DNA from: Ephemerocybe angulata
Taxonomy: Eukaryota; Basidiomycota; Agaricomycetes; Agaricales; Psathyrellaceae
Direction: 5' to 3'
DNA length: 64,000 nucleotides
Assembly (NCBI GenBank): GCA_013368325.1
Contig: JAACJK010000057.1
Coordinates: forward strand, 930,001 to 994,000
Numbering within the stretch: the stretch's first letter is position 1; every line of letters starts with the position of its first letter. Below are positions 21,126-32,766 of this stretch, piece by piece. Position numbers and translations under genes: made by a program. The notes beneath the pieces are model-generated. The model had not been told where the DNA came from. It saw only the letters and a program-made list of their open reading frames with translations, and ran no database searches.

Positions 21126-22985
21126 TTAGTCTTCCCACACCTCCTTGGAGACCTTGACAAGAAGCTCGAGCTTCTTCCTCTCATCCTATTTGCGCGGGCA
21201 TTGAGCACGCGAACGTCGTCTGGATTTACGAAGTACGTACCTCTTCCGTCAACGGATTCCCTTGCCAGACAGAAGCAAAGCCACACTGAGTGCTAATACA
21301 CAGCCTGCGATAACGTATCGCTTAGCTTGACCGTAGAAATCGTGGAATCACAAAAGGAGCCTTACTGGTTCAATGCTTCTGCTTTGGAGCGCTTTGGATT
21401 GCCCTTCGACATAATTTCGGCGGCTTCGTTGACGCGCCCCTTTATCTCCTCTTCGGATTCGAGCTGGAAAACCAAACAAGCGTGAGGCGAGATAACTGTA
21501 GAGTCCGTGAAAATCTACAAACCTTCGGGCTCTTGGTGGTCACAAGGCCAAGGACTGCGACCTTTCCGAGAGGGAAGTACTTCAACGGTTCAAAGTCTCC
21601 CGAGCGTTCCGTGTCGTACTCAAGCTATTAGGGGCCCAATCAGTCTTCAGACATGGGCAGAATATGGCAGGTCATCTCACGTAGAACGTGTCGATGTCTA
21701 GTGTATTGAACACCTTGACAGCAATGCGCGCGTAGCCCCCTTCAGTGAAGTAAACGCCACCCTATGAATGGCAATCAGAATAATTTCAATGGTTGTTCGC
21801 CAACAAGACAGACCTTGAAGTTACCCCGGCACATATGAACTGACACATTCAAATCGTCTGGGCGACCCTGTGTGCAGACATTGATCGCGCGAATGTAGGT
21901 ATCGAGGAGGGCCTCATGATCCACCCCAGATTTCTCCATGCCGGAGATCATATCGTCGTTGCAGAAATAGCAGAAGGTTGGATCGTCAAACTGGATGTTC
22001 CCTATTACCGAATAGGTTAATCCCCAGTTATCAGAAGCACGTAACCTAACTTACGACAGCCCAAGTCGTAAAGCTCTTGGATTTCGGCGCGATAAGCGAC
22101 TCCAAGGTCATCAAAATATTCCTCTTCAAACCCTGTCAGCAAGCGTAATGAGATAGTACAATGCACGCGATTCTTTACCGTCATTCTTGTAGACAGATAG
22201 GTCGTAAGTCAGGTCAGAACCGTGACGCTGGTGGTACCAGGACGGAGAACACATGGTAATCTTGATGTTCTTGACATCCTACAGAAACCGATAGAAGTGT
22301 TAGCACAAGCGAGTACCACCGACGGGCCGCGAAAATACCAACCTCAGGAGCGACGAGGCTCTTCGTATACGTGAATTCGTCGACGTACCAAGATCTCGTC
22401 CTCTTGATTTTGCCCTGCACATCAGAATGTTGAGAGAAGTTTTACACGATTGAATTGGGACCCACAGTGCAATAGTAAGTCTCGGCCTCCTGGATGCCCA
22501 TCATATACATTATCGCGATGTGCGGAATATACGGCTAGGTGCGCCTGGGTTAGACCGATTACCGGAGGTCATCGACCACATGCATACCTTGAACGTGGAG
22601 ATTGGTCCTGTTGGGTGGGTGAGTTGACGTGCCGCCGTGAGAAGCTCAAATTTAACAACGTACGGTCGGGAATTAGGGTCATTCCTTCGAGTCTATCGAA
22701 GACATTCTCGAAGAAAACCTCCCTGAGACAAGCACCGCCAGTCAACTGTCTGGCTGCAAGGCGTCATAGTGGTGATGCCTACCTGCGAAGTTCACCGTCT
22801 GTAATACCCTTGATACCAATTTCTTGCTGAAGCTTTATAACGTGCTTGATAGAGTCATCTTCCAGCGCTTTCACGTCCTCGACGGTGCATTCCTTCTTCT
22901 CCAAGGCCTCCCTCTTCTCGAAGAGAGATGCTGGACGTAGAAGGGAACCAACATGCTCAGCACGGAAGGGCGGTCGGAGGTGCAT
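21126..22985 (-). CDS. MetE-like cobalamin-independent methyltransferase, single C-terminal-type domain
   Basis: Member of the UROD/MetE superfamily (methionine synthase II-like). The start MHLRPPFRAEHVGSLLRPAS (22985) is the typical N-terminus of the short MetE homologues, and IGIKGITDGELRR follows. Zinc and substrate motifs survive splicing: LNVSVHMCRGNFKG (about 21810-21890) supplies the His and Cys ligands, FYLEYDTERSGDFEPLKYFP and LGLVTTKSPK lie near 21550-21690, and QCGFASVWQGNPL supplies the last Cys. It ends KKLELLVKVSKEVWED with TAA at 21126-21128. It is about half the length of true MetE, which has two barrels, and it carries about ten introns. These short forms may use other methyl donors or thiols, so I do not assign homocysteine as substrate. 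Confidence 0.8.
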
Positions 22986-23417
22986 GGTGAGTATAGAGTC
23001 AACAAAGAGGGTTCACTTCCAGGGAGATGACGAGGTACGCTTATTGGTGGGGCAAGAGTTCGCAGGAGACAGGCCCCTTCTTAAATAACAACGACGGTTA
23101 ACAAACACAAGGTAGCATTATGTACGGCCTTACCCCAATGGGGGGAGATCTGAGAAAGGAATTATGAGTATTCAAAGTATAGAGAGATTACAGGGTACCA
23201 ACCGGTTCTTTGAATCGACAGCGGGGTTCTGATCTTGAAGGGGAGTTGCCACCCGCCCGGTGGTTATAAGCGTGAGCGTCAAGATTCGACAAGTCTGATA
23301 ACCCTGATTCCTCGTGTGCATGCAAAGGAACCAACCAGGGCACGAACAACCGGTAGGTTATCACTTTGGTGGTACAGGTGCCTCGAAAAGAAGAAGAGAA
23401 GAAGCGCAATGAAGGGG

Positions 23418-24224
23418 TCAAATCTCTGGCGCTTCGGCGGGGGACAGCTCTGCGAGTGCTGTTCCCAATAGCACCACAGCACCACCCACGAGTATTGGAT
23501 AGCTGACTACAGCCTGGAAGCGTGTACCTGTCAAAGGCAATAAGCGAAGAAGTCTAGAAGATTGCACTCTAGATGAGGAAGGAGCAATGAATTGGTCCCC
23601 AAAACGTGTGTAGATGTGAAGTAGGCATATGAACGGCCATATGCGGCTTTCGCAGCTATAGGGGGGGATCTGGAGAAACCGAGAGCCGGTATCGCCCAGG
23701 GGATTCCATAGGCCGACAGTTTCTTTGCAGTAACACCCGGAAGAGAGATCTTCGAGCCGTGGGTCTTCCACCGGATGCCAGATTGGTGGGACGGATCTCC
23801 AATGATCCACTGAGCCCGCAACATTATCAATTTGGGCTTCGCACCCGGCGGAATGCACCATGACGGAGCGAACGACCTTGGAGCAAGATTCTGAAGCGAT
23901 GCTAGACACTTTGCGCCCACGATTGAGAAAGCCAAGCGGTAAAACCGGATATACAGCTTGGACTTACGAGGGAATCGCATCGTTGGCCAAAGAAGGACTC
24001 GCCACAAGTTTGGATAAAAGGTTGTGCTCCCGAACAGCAGACAGCGACGGGATGTCACCTCATGATATTGGCTGCATTGAGATGTCAATTCCTTCGAGAA
24101 CGACCACGGGAGTATCACCGCAGGAGAAGGACGTTACACTCGGGTTAGGGTCACGGAAGTTGCCGTGATGAACTATGCAGTTTGTGCCAGCCACAGGTCT
24201 TGCTGGATTAGGACAGTCCACCAT
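23418..24224 (-). CDS. Unknown Cys-containing protein with C-terminal membrane helix; in-frame TGA
   Basis: Not recognised. The frame starts MVDCPNPARPVAGTNCIVHH (24224) and continues GNFRDPNPSVTSFSCGDTPV. It then meets an in-frame TGA at 24060-24062, after which the same frame goes on GDIPSLSAVREHNLLSKLVA. A normal intron (about 23904-23970, GTAAGT...CTAG) follows. The last exon reads EAQIDNVAGSVDHWRSVPPI, GCYCKETVGLWNPLGDTGSR, IPPYSCESRIWPF, and a hydrophobic C-terminal segment VVSYPILVGGAVVLLGTALA. The TGA is removed if 24059-24118 is a 60-nt intron with donor GTGATA and the rare acceptor GAG. Otherwise it is a nonsense mutation or a readthrough site. It is divergent from RPL13 with only 104 bp between starts. 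Confidence 0.55.
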
Positions 24225-24328
24225 AATACGGCAACGGCGCTCGACGACCTCAAGACCTCAAGGTACGCCGTACCGCTGCCCGTGCACGACGACGACAGTA
24301 CTGACCTCGGAATCTTGCAGAATAAGCC
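24225..24328. promoter_or_regulatory. Very short divergent promoter upstream of RPL13
   Basis: Only 104 bp separate the RPL13 start from the start of the unknown Cys-containing gene on the other strand. A cytosolic ribosomal-protein gene is expected to be transcribed strongly, so the partner may be co-activated. No TATA element is obvious. GTACGCCGTAC at 24262-24272 is a short imperfect palindrome. Confidence 0.35.
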
Positions 24329-25131
24329 ATGGGTTTTGCGCATAACAACGGTTAGTTATGGCGAGGATATGACCCTCCATCAACCGAACTCACAATCGCC
24401 CGTTTTCCTCAGTCCTCCACGACAACCATTTCCGCAAGGACTGGCAGCGCCGAGTCCGTACCTGGTTCGACCAGCCTGGCCGCAAGCTCCGCCGTCGCCA
24501 GGCCCGCCAGGCCAAGGCCTCTACCCTCGGTGTCCGCCCCCTCTCCCTCCTCCGCCCCGCCGTTCGCGCCCAGACCATCCGCTACAACCGCAAGGTCCGT
24601 GAGGGCCGTGGATTCACCCTCTCCGAATTGAAGGAGGCCGGTATTGGCAGGAAGGAGGCCCAGAGCATTGGTATCGTCGTCGACCACAGGAGGACGAACC
24701 TGAGCGAGGAGGGAAAGAAGGTCAATGTCGAGAGGCTGAGGGAGTACAAGGCCCGCCTCATTGTCTTCCCCCGCAAGGCTGGCAAGCCCAAGAAGGGCGA
24801 CTCTACTGTACGTTTCCAAAATACTGTCAATCTAATATCTTTTATTCACTTGATCGTGAATAGGGTGATGATCTCACCGCCGCCACCACCCGCTCCCCCA
24901 TCGCCATCCCCGATGTCTACGTTCACGAGGCACCCCGTAAAATCACCTCCGAAGAGCGTGAGGCCAAGGCGTTCAGGACTCTCCGTGACGCCCGTTCCAC
25001 CGCCAGGTACGCCGGTATCCGCAAGGTCCGCGCTGCCAAGGTCTGTACATTTCAATTTTTATCTCTTGACTTGTCTGACAAGGTGTGCCATTCTACAGAA
25101 GGAGGAGGAGGAAGCCGCCAAGAAGAAGTAA
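24329..25131 (+). CDS. RPL13: 60S ribosomal protein L13 (eL13)
   Basis: Cytosolic large-subunit protein eL13. The first exon is tiny: MGFAHNN plus one base (24329-24350), spliced after GTTAGT...CTCAG to [20 protein letters not shown]. It continues [57 protein letters not shown] and [20 protein letters not shown]. Two further introns come before [20 protein letters not shown] and before the C-terminal [10 protein letters not shown], with TAA at 25129-25131. All segments match the family in order and length. The frame shows strong C-ending codon use (CGC, AAG, GTC), as in the other highly expressed genes here (RPS16, the ADP/ATP carrier). Confidence 0.96.
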
Positions 25132-25512
25132 ACTACTGTCGTCGCTTACCTTGTACTTCTTACTTCGCTATTCCATGTCGTCTGTCGCCATTCCTTCCAG
25201 ACACTATCCCAAAACTATGGAGACACCGCTCATGTTGTTATCTACCGCAACCCATGCCCCATGCAGAGAATATGACCCAGGTTCCGCAGCCATGCTCGAA
25301 AACAAACGCGCCTCGCATTTTAAAGTGTCGTTCACATCAAAGAAATGCAACGCTGCAAAAAGCGCCTACATAGGTCCTCCTAACATGAGCATAGCTTATT
25401 CGGCAATCAAAATCGGGGAGGCGCCTTCTCGCGCCTCCTTAAGCAGGACGGCATAGGACCAGAATGCGGGGAAGCCGTCTAACGTCTATTGAAGGGGATC
25501 TACATACGGGCA

Positions 25513-27348
25513 TTAACTCTCCTTCTGATCTGGGACACTCTTTTCGACCGCCTCCACCACTTCAGACTGAGCAACCATACCTACTATTTTCACCTGTTCA
25601 GCGACATTTCGAAGGACAGAAATGACGTCCTTATTGCCGTCCACGAAGCCAAATTCGGAGTATTTGAGGCCGTTCTGCTCCGCGAATTCCTTCACAAGGA
25701 AGCTGGCCTTCTTGAGGTTGTGTCTTGGTAAACGGGGAAACAGGTGGTGGGTAACTTGGAGATGAAGGCCGCCATGAATAAAGCCAATCGACTCGGGGCA
25801 GATGACATCGCTTGTGGTGCGCATTTGGCGGTGAGGAAACGACTCTGTCGGCCCCAAGTCGCTCGTGGACATGCTGAAATGGGAGAGCACAATCTAGGGT
25901 ATTGATGAGAACAAGCATTGGAACGGTGGATAAAGGGACGGGAAACATACCTGGACATGTAGGGGGCTTGTGACGACATGACTGACCATAATATAGGCAA
26001 GGGCGTTCTGCCAGGAACCAGTCCCGTAGAGAACATAGCCGAACCATGTCCAAAAGAATAGGATTCCGAGAACCTCTAAGCGCCATGCCCATGCGCCGCC
26101 TCGTGCGCGTCTGGTATCAAAGGCTTTTTGGTATAAATAAGTGTATGAGTTGGCGTATAAGTTGAATCTTGCAAATGCCATGATGACGTAGAAAAGCTTG
26201 TGTTGCATCGAGATGAAGAAGCGTGCAGCCCAGTCGAAAGCCATCGTCCGTTTGTAGTATGACGACCACAGCGACCCAAAGAAAGCGGTGGAGATGGCGA
26301 AGAAAGGAATGTGTTCGATATCTGGATCACTGGAAGGTGGGTCAGTTGAGTTAGTTCCGCAATTAGGAGAGATGAACATACTGAGAAGGATGATTCGTGA
26401 CGACTTGCCAAGACAACAAAGTTAGTTACACGGTTAAGCTTGTAGCGAGCCAACTCACTATGGTGAACGTTATGATTCTGTAGAAATGAGTTGGTATCAG
26501 TAGTAACGCATGCGAGGGAGGTAAGGACTGACCTGAACCCACCACCCGATACTCAGCCCACCAATGTAATCAGCAATAACGATTGATATTATGCGGTCCG
26601 TGGTCCAATCATGAGTTACGCCCATATGGCCGAGGTCATGAGCCGTGAACACAAGCTGGTGCCAGAACAGCCCGAGAAACATGGCACTGGTTTTGAACCA
26701 CCCATGGGAGTAAGCATAGGCAGACGTCGCAGCCAGCATTGACCATCGTACGAGTTCTGGCCCATACCCCGTGAGATAAGGGGTGTCGTACAACCCAGCT
26801 TCAGTGATGCGCTGGTGAAGGTCGCGGTACGCCTGGGAGAGCCGCGCCTGGGCCTTGGGCGACAGCGTGGCCGGAGGCGGCTCGAGGGTCTCTGCTGTCG
26901 GACCAGAGGGCAATTTCTCGGACAGTGGCGAAGCGTCGTTGGGCACTAGAAGAATCTGGGAGGATGGTGACGCCTCTGTATTCACAGCGGAGCGCTGCTC
27001 TATCGATTCACGATGCCAGTACGTCTTTCCACCGGGGCCCTTTCTGCGCACCCAACCAGCCATGATCGGCGGAACAAGGGGTATCCATGGCTCGTCGAGG
27101 GTGTTGACCACACGACCGATCGAGTAACGTGGAATGAGACTGAGGGTATTGTCCTGGTGGTACGCCTCGATTTCGTCTGTCGCGTCACGACCAATGAAGT
27201 GCAGCAGGGAGAGGTTACCGCCGGGGTGGGCCTCGAGCCATTTGTCGGGGATCCTGAGGAGAGATTCGCGGTAGACGATGAGGGTCTCGCCGTCGAGAAT
27301 GCGGTCGCGGACAGCGTCTCTGGTCCACACCTGCTGCTTGGAAGTCAT
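25513..27348 (-). CDS. Delta-8 sphingolipid desaturase (cytochrome b5 fusion)
   Basis: ER membrane front-end desaturase with an N-terminal cytochrome b5, the type that places the delta-8 double bond in fungal ceramide long-chain bases for glucosylceramide. The start MTSKQQVWTRDAVRDRILDG (27348) leads to the heme motif EAHPGGNLSLLHFIGRDATD and a second heme His in EIEAYHQDN. The three histidine boxes are present: FTAHDLGHMG (about 26640), QNHNVHH (about 26455-26475, just before an intron) and HLQVTHHLFPRLPRHN (about 25735-25770). In the last one Gln replaces the first His, as in front-end desaturases. Membrane helices surround the boxes. It ends VEAVEKSVPDQKES. The start codon is 98 bp from that of the divergent Pal1 gene. 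A delta-6 fatty acid substrate cannot be excluded by sequence alone. Confidence 0.88.
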
Positions 27349-27446
27349 GAAGGGGCAGAGATGACTAAGCGCTCGTGGGTCTGGTTTATCCGTAGCTTGG
27401 CGTGGGAAGATTCCTGCCATCTTCCTTGGGCAGGGCAACCACAACG

Positions 27447-28832
27447 ATGGCAGCAGTCCATCCAATCTCTTCCCGAACGGCCACTTACTCCCGTCGCCGT
27501 GCTGAATCCGACCCCTTCGACGACGTACACAACCAGAGCACCCGTCGTCCGCCGCCCCCACCCCCAAAGTCCAGGTTGAACCCCGCAGCCATGCCCGCAG
27601 CGACCACCAACGAGGTCAGAGAGGCCGTCCGCGAAACGGTCCAATACCGCCCATCCGGCGACAGGAACAGGCCATCGCGCAGCCAGACCACCGCGTATGT
27701 ATTCGCCGCAGTCCCCTCACCATCGCGCACTCATCTGGCTCCACAGCGCCCCACTGAACCCCAAGCCCACAAGCCGCAGGTCGCACTCCGAGGACCGCAG
27801 CCCCATCCAGGAGAAGCCCAGGAGCAGCGGCAAGCCTCGCTCAAAGACCAAGAATTCCCAGCATGCAGATGTGATTGACCGGTTGGACTTCACTGGCGTC
27901 GGACCCAGTACGTATCTCATCAGCATCAGGCTCCAGATGCCCCGCTCACACATTGCAAAGTGTTTCATCACGACGGCCCGTTCGATGCTTGTGCTCCCTC
28001 TCGCAACAAGCAGAAGAGCAAGGCGCCCATGTATGCATGGTCCCCTGGCGACCTCTCCCAGCCCTCGAGCGGGAATGGAGCTTATCCGTCTCCCTATGCT
28101 TACCAAGCGTTTTCGAATGATTACCCCGAGCCGCCAAAGAAGAAGGTCGACGCCATTGCGGAGGCGTGGGGTATCCACGAGCCAGAGCCATTTGAGGATT
28201 TCTCTGCGGGGGGCGGATCAGGCAGGCACGAGGGCGACACTCCCGCCAGCTCCATTTACAATGGCAAGTCCGCCACCCGCCGTCAACACAGAGAAGACTC
28301 CCCGCGCGCCACGCGCCGCACTGGCGTCCCTCCTCCGCAGCCCATCTTCGTCCCCGAAAACGCAGATGGCGACTCTTCCGGCTCACCACCCGCAAACTCT
28401 CCCGGCTTCCCAAAGCGGTCCAAGTCCCTGATGCAACGAATCCGCAAGATGCGGGATGCCCCCAATGTTCCCGCTGCACCCGAATATGAAACCCCCAGCT
28501 CACCAACCTCACCTACAGGGGCGCCACCCTCAGAAGGTTACTCTCGCCCGACGCACAAGTCCCAGAACTCTTTCCTTGGCCGATTTGGTGTCAAGAGTAA
28601 CCAAAGTGCGCCCCTTCCTTCTCAGAACGAATACTCGGAGCCTTATATCTTCATTGATAATCAGAACAAAGCGCTTCCCGCGACGCCAGGGACTGATGCG
28701 TATTCACAGTCCACAGCGTATGCACCCAGGTACTCCGATCGTCGACCGTCGCAACAAGGTGACGACAGACCGCAACTGAATCGGAAAACCAGTTTGCTCA
28801 AGAAGGTCGGAAGAGCAGTCCGGGGCAAGTAG
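27447..28832 (+). CDS. PAL1: Pal1 family cell morphogenesis protein
   Basis: Pal1 proteins localise to sites of growth and endocytosis and help keep cell shape. The start MAAVHPISSRTATYSRRRAE (27447) is followed by a Pro-rich stretch RRPPPPPPKSR. Two introns (27693-27749, GTATGT...ACAG; 27908-27959, GTACGT...AAAG) join the core signature DVIDRLDFTGVGP + MFHHDGPFDACAPSRNK and then APMYAWSPGDLS. Both exon joins keep the frame, and the motif is split exactly at the second junction. The C-terminal half is low in structure (Ser/Pro-rich), with basic patches FPKRSKSLMQRIRKMRDA and, at the end, KTSLLKKVGRAVRGK, which may bind acidic lipid. NDPF/NPF-type motifs are represented by SDPFDDV. The family call is firm because of the split motif. 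Confidence 0.92.
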
Positions 28833-29451
28833 GCTGTCCTTGACGATGTTCTTCCGTATCGTAACGCTTCCGTCCACATATCAACTCGACCATCGCCACT
28901 CTCTCGCCCCGCATCTGTAATGCCATATGACCCCTCACTGCCCCGTGCACACATGACCACGAGTATCCTCCACGAGCAACGATATCTTCACACCCTTTGG
29001 CCCTCGCGTATTTCTTTTCCCCGTACTGCTCCTTGTTGGATCTACCATCTTTCCTGCATTTCCCCCCGTCAAGTGGCATGATATTTATGACCAATCCGGA
29101 CACCCTTTTTGCTTTCACCTCTGATACTTTGGTCCATCCGCTAACGGCTGCTACCTTTTATCTACCGTCCCCTCCTTTCCTTGATTCTTCGTTTGAATGC
29201 CCTTTCCCTTTCTCGCCTTTGTTGTCTATCGTAATGGTTATCGGTACTATCAATCTTGTATTGACTAGGATGTATTATAGATAACCTGGAATCTTGTATT
29301 GTACTCATCCCTTTCGATATCTCCCTATTCCCCTCTTCGGCCTTGTGTATATGATACATAAAATACCATTCCTTTCCTTTCTTGCCTCTCCCACATGCGT
29401 CGGTTCCCGGAGCTTGCTCAGAGGGTGGTATCATTGGGCGTCTAACAACGT
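28833..29451. other. Convergent 3' flanks of PAL1 and HIS7
   Basis: 619 bp between two convergent stop codons. The sequence is T-rich, with pyrimidine tracts and short AT runs (for example around 29230-29370), as expected for 3' UTRs and poly(A) sites. No gene is supported. Confidence 0.45.
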
Positions 29452-31170
29452 TTAGTCTCGTACATTAATCTTGTTCGCTTGCAAAGCTTGCTTAAGTGCG
29501 CTAATCTTAACCTCCTCCCTGTGGAAGATACCTGCTGCCAACGCGGCCTCAACAGGGGTTTCCCGGAAGACATCGACGAAGTGCTGTGCACTTCCTGCAC
29601 CACTGCTCGCGACGACCGGCACCTGCACCGTCCGCTTGACGAGGTTGACGAGATCGAGATCAAAGCCAAGCCCGGTACCGTCACGGTCGATAAGGTTGAC
29701 GAGAATTTCACCGGCACCGAGGATCTCCGCACCCTTGGCCAGCTCCACAACAGACATGTCGCGAGTTTCGCGTCCACCGGAAACAGTGCATTGGTACCAC
29801 CAGGCCTTATTGCGTTCGATCTCTGGGCCGTCGTCCTTCCCGTACACGAGCTCCGACCGGTAGGGGCCATCATACGTCTTCGGGTCGACATACACGCGTT
29901 TGGGGTCTATCGACACCACGACTGCCTGTCTGCCGTATGCATGGGCAATGGTCTCAATCGCGCTCGAGCCGTCACCCTTTTTCCATCCTGCAGCACGCAG
30001 CTTCTCGACCGCGTACACGGCCTCGGAGCCAATGCTGACTTTGTCGGCACCCGCGCGGAAATAGGCGCCTGCGACCTCGAGGGCGGGGCGCTTAGTGCCA
30101 TCAGGATCGACAGAATCTTTGATGCCGCCCCCGATGGTAAGGGGGACAAAGATCGTCTCGGCGGCGGCGCGGACAACAGCAAGCATAGGCTGGTCTTGGA
30201 GAGGAGAGTGACGGAAGGAGGTGATGTTGAGGAGACAGAGCTCGTCGGCACCAGCCTCGTAGTATTTGGCGGCGAGAGCGACGGGCTTTCCAAGGTTGCG
30301 TACGGCGCCTGCTGTGTCGGCTGTGACTGTCTTTTCGCGGACGTCGTACTGGTCGCCTTTGGTCACGACCAAGTCACCCTGATCGTTGGCACGAACATCC
30401 ATGCAGGCGATGATGCGTTTGGTGAGGGCGTGGGTGGGTTTCGGGGTAAGTTTTCGGACGGGGGCTGATGGGGCGTGAAGGTGTTCTGATTCGGGTTTTC
30501 GGAGCCAGGAGTCGATGAGTGCAAGTCCGGCTTCCCCAGACTTTTCAGGGTGGAATTGGGTTCCAAAAACGCTTCCCTTGCGGACGGACGAGAGAAATAG
30601 TTCTTGGCCGTACTGAGTGGTGGTGTGGGCCCAGGTCATAGCCTCCGGGTAGTTGTCCGGGTCGTACTTGGCACGGAACGAGTGGACGAAGTAATAATAT
30701 GAAGATGACTCGACACCCTCAGCCCCAGCGCTGGGGTCGACGACGTCCGCAGAGTTCCAGCCCATGTGGGGGACAGCTTTGTCCGAGGCATCAAAGCTCT
30801 CGATCGGGCACGGAATGACTCCAAGCCCCTTCGCAGTGCCCTCCGATGAGGACTGGAAGAGGACTTGCATTCCGATGCAGATACCGAAGTAAGGTTTGCC
30901 CGACTGGATATACTCTTTCAGAGGCTGGAGCAGGCCCTTGGTCTCGAGGTGGCTGATAGCCGTTTCGAAGGCCCCAACGCCGGGGAAGACAAGGCTCTAC
31001 GATCATGGTTGAGACGGATGTAATGGCCGATGCGATTGAGATGGACTGACGGTGGCCCTGTGGAAGTCCTCTGGTTCAGTAACCCATTTGAAGTTGTGGC
31101 CGAGTTTTGTGATGGAGTTGGCGAGACTCTGGACGTTGCCCGCGCCGTAGTCGAGGAGGTAGAGACCCAT
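29452..31170 (-). CDS. HIS7: Imidazole glycerol phosphate synthase HisHF (HIS7)
   Basis: Bifunctional histidine-pathway enzyme. A glutaminase domain feeds ammonia to a cyclase that makes imidazole glycerol phosphate and AICAR from PRFAR. The start MGLYLLDYGAGNVQSLANSI (31170) fixes the N-terminus. One intron (GTCAGT...GTAG, about 30997-31050) joins DFHRAT to SLVFPGVGAFETAI. The nucleophile Cys is in YFGICIGMQVLFQSS; GTQFHPEKSGEAG carries the His/Glu of the triad. The HisF barrel follows: RIIACMDVRANDQGDLVVTK, then VPLTIGGGIKDSVDPDGTKR, GADKVSIGSEAVYA and VVASSGAGSAQHFVDVF, ending LKQALQANKINVRD. Full length, no key residue missing. Divergent from SER3 with 159 bp between starts. Confidence 0.96.
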
Positions 31171-31329
31171 GGAGGAGGAGAGCAAGCAGATTAGATTCGA
31201 GTCACAGGGGCCGGCGCCAAAAATGAGCCAAAAATTGCCGATCAATCGATCCAAATGAGTTTGGGTTGCGTGCTTACGCCGAAAAGTATATAAACCCCTG
31301 GCTTGCACTGACCCGACAATTATTCCCCC
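31171..31329. promoter_or_regulatory. HIS7/SER3 divergent promoter with Gcn4-type half-site and TATA box
   Basis: 159 bp between two amino-acid biosynthesis genes. GAGTCA at 31199-31204 (TGACTC on the other strand) is the core of the Gcn4/Cpc1 site. TATATAAA at 31287-31294 points to SER3 and lies 36 bp before its ATG. The motifs are read directly; general amino-acid control of both genes is inferred. Confidence 0.5.
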
Positions 31330-32766
31330 ATGTCTGTCCCTATCAAGATTTCGTCCTCAGTCGCCGCCTCGACCTCGCCCTCTGCAGGCTCGCCCCTCCA
31401 CGACCTCTACACAAGGAGGAGAGCGGCCGAGTCTCAGGGCATCCGTCCCTCGAGGGTCCTCCAGCCGCTGGAGAACGAGGGCCTGCGTCTGCTCATTCTC
31501 GAGAACATCAGCCAGGAAGCTGTCGCCACCTTCAGGAGCCAGGGATATCACGTCGATCACTACACGAAAGCCTTCTCGGAGGATGAGCTCGTCGAAAAGA
31601 TCAGCTCCTACCACGGCATCGGTATTCGCAGCAAGACCAAGATCACTCAACGAGTGCTCAAGGCCGCGAGCAAGGTTCGTTCTTTAGACATCGGACGGTT
31701 CTGTTGTACTTATCGACTCGTATAGCTTCTCGTGATCGGCTGCTTCTGCATCGGCACCAACCAGGTCGATCTCGAGGCTGCTGCCCAGGCCGGCATCCCC
31801 GTCTTCAACTCCCCTTTCTCCAACTCGCGTTCCGTCGCCGAGCTTGTCATCTCAGAGCTCATCTCGCTCTCTCGCCAGTTGTTCGACCGCGCCTATGAGC
31901 TCAAGACCGGTGTCTGGAACAAACAGTCCAAGAACTGCTGGGAGATTCGAGGCAAGACCTTGGGCATCGTCGGCTACGGCCACATTGGCTCCCAGCTCTC
32001 CGTTCTCGCAGAGGCGTTTGGCATGCGCGTTATCTTCTACGATGTTCTCAACATTATGCCTATCGGCTCTGCGCGCCAGGTCGAGACCCTCGAGGCCCTC
32101 CTGAACGAGTCCGACTTCGTCACCCTCCACGTCCCCGAACTCCCAGAGACCATTAACATGATCTCGACGGAGCAGCTCGCCCAGATGAAGAAGGGTGCCT
32201 ACCTTATCAACAACGCCCGTGGCAAGGTTGTTGACATCCCCGCACTCATCGAAGCTATCAAGTCCAAGCATATCGCCGGTACCGCCATCGACGTCTTCCC
32301 CCACGAGCCAGGAGCAAACGGTGACGCCTTCGACGACCAGCTCAACCCCTGGGCTTCCGAGCTCCGCGCTCTCCCCAACGTCATCCTCACTCCCCACATC
32401 GGCGGTTCGACCGAAGAGGCTCAGCGTATGATCGGCCAGGAGGTCTCTCAATACGTCGCCCGCTATCTCGGCTACGGGTCCACCATCGGTGCAGTCAACT
32501 TCCCTGAAGTCGATTTGCGTGCGATCACTGCTGGCCAGGACACCGAGATTCGTGTGTGCCATATCCACAGGAACCAGCCTGGTGTGCTCAAGCAGGTCAA
32601 TGACGCGCTTTCGCCTTACAACGTCGAGAAGCAGTACTCGGACTCCAAGGGCGAGATCGCCTACGTTATGGCGGACATCGCCGACGTCAGCCCAGCGGAC
32701 ATGACCAGGCTCAAGGAGCGCATCAGCAACACCGACTCCAACATCCTCACCCGCTTCCTCACATAG
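31330..32766 (+). CDS. SER3: D-3-phosphoglycerate dehydrogenase (SER3/SER33)
   Basis: First enzyme of serine synthesis: oxidises 3-phosphoglycerate to 3-phosphohydroxypyruvate with NAD. The start is MSVPIKISSSVAAST (31330). Exon 1 ends at 31674 and exon 2 starts at 31726. The substrate domain reads LRLLILENISQEAVATFRSQ and GIGIRSKTKITQRVL. The Rossmann motif is LGIVGYGHIGSQLSVLAEAF, and SDFVTLHVPELPETINMIST follows. The catalytic Arg sits in LINNARGKVVDIPAL, and the His in NVILTPHIGGSTEEAQRMIG. A C-terminal ACT-type domain (EIRVCHIHRNQPGVLKQVND) suggests serine feedback. It ends SNILTRFLT. Complete and typical. Confidence 0.96.

Noticed and set aside
29479..30468. Long plus-strand frame of 329 codons
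   Set aside because: Antisense shadow of the HIS7 cyclase domain, whose minus-strand frame has all active-site motifs.
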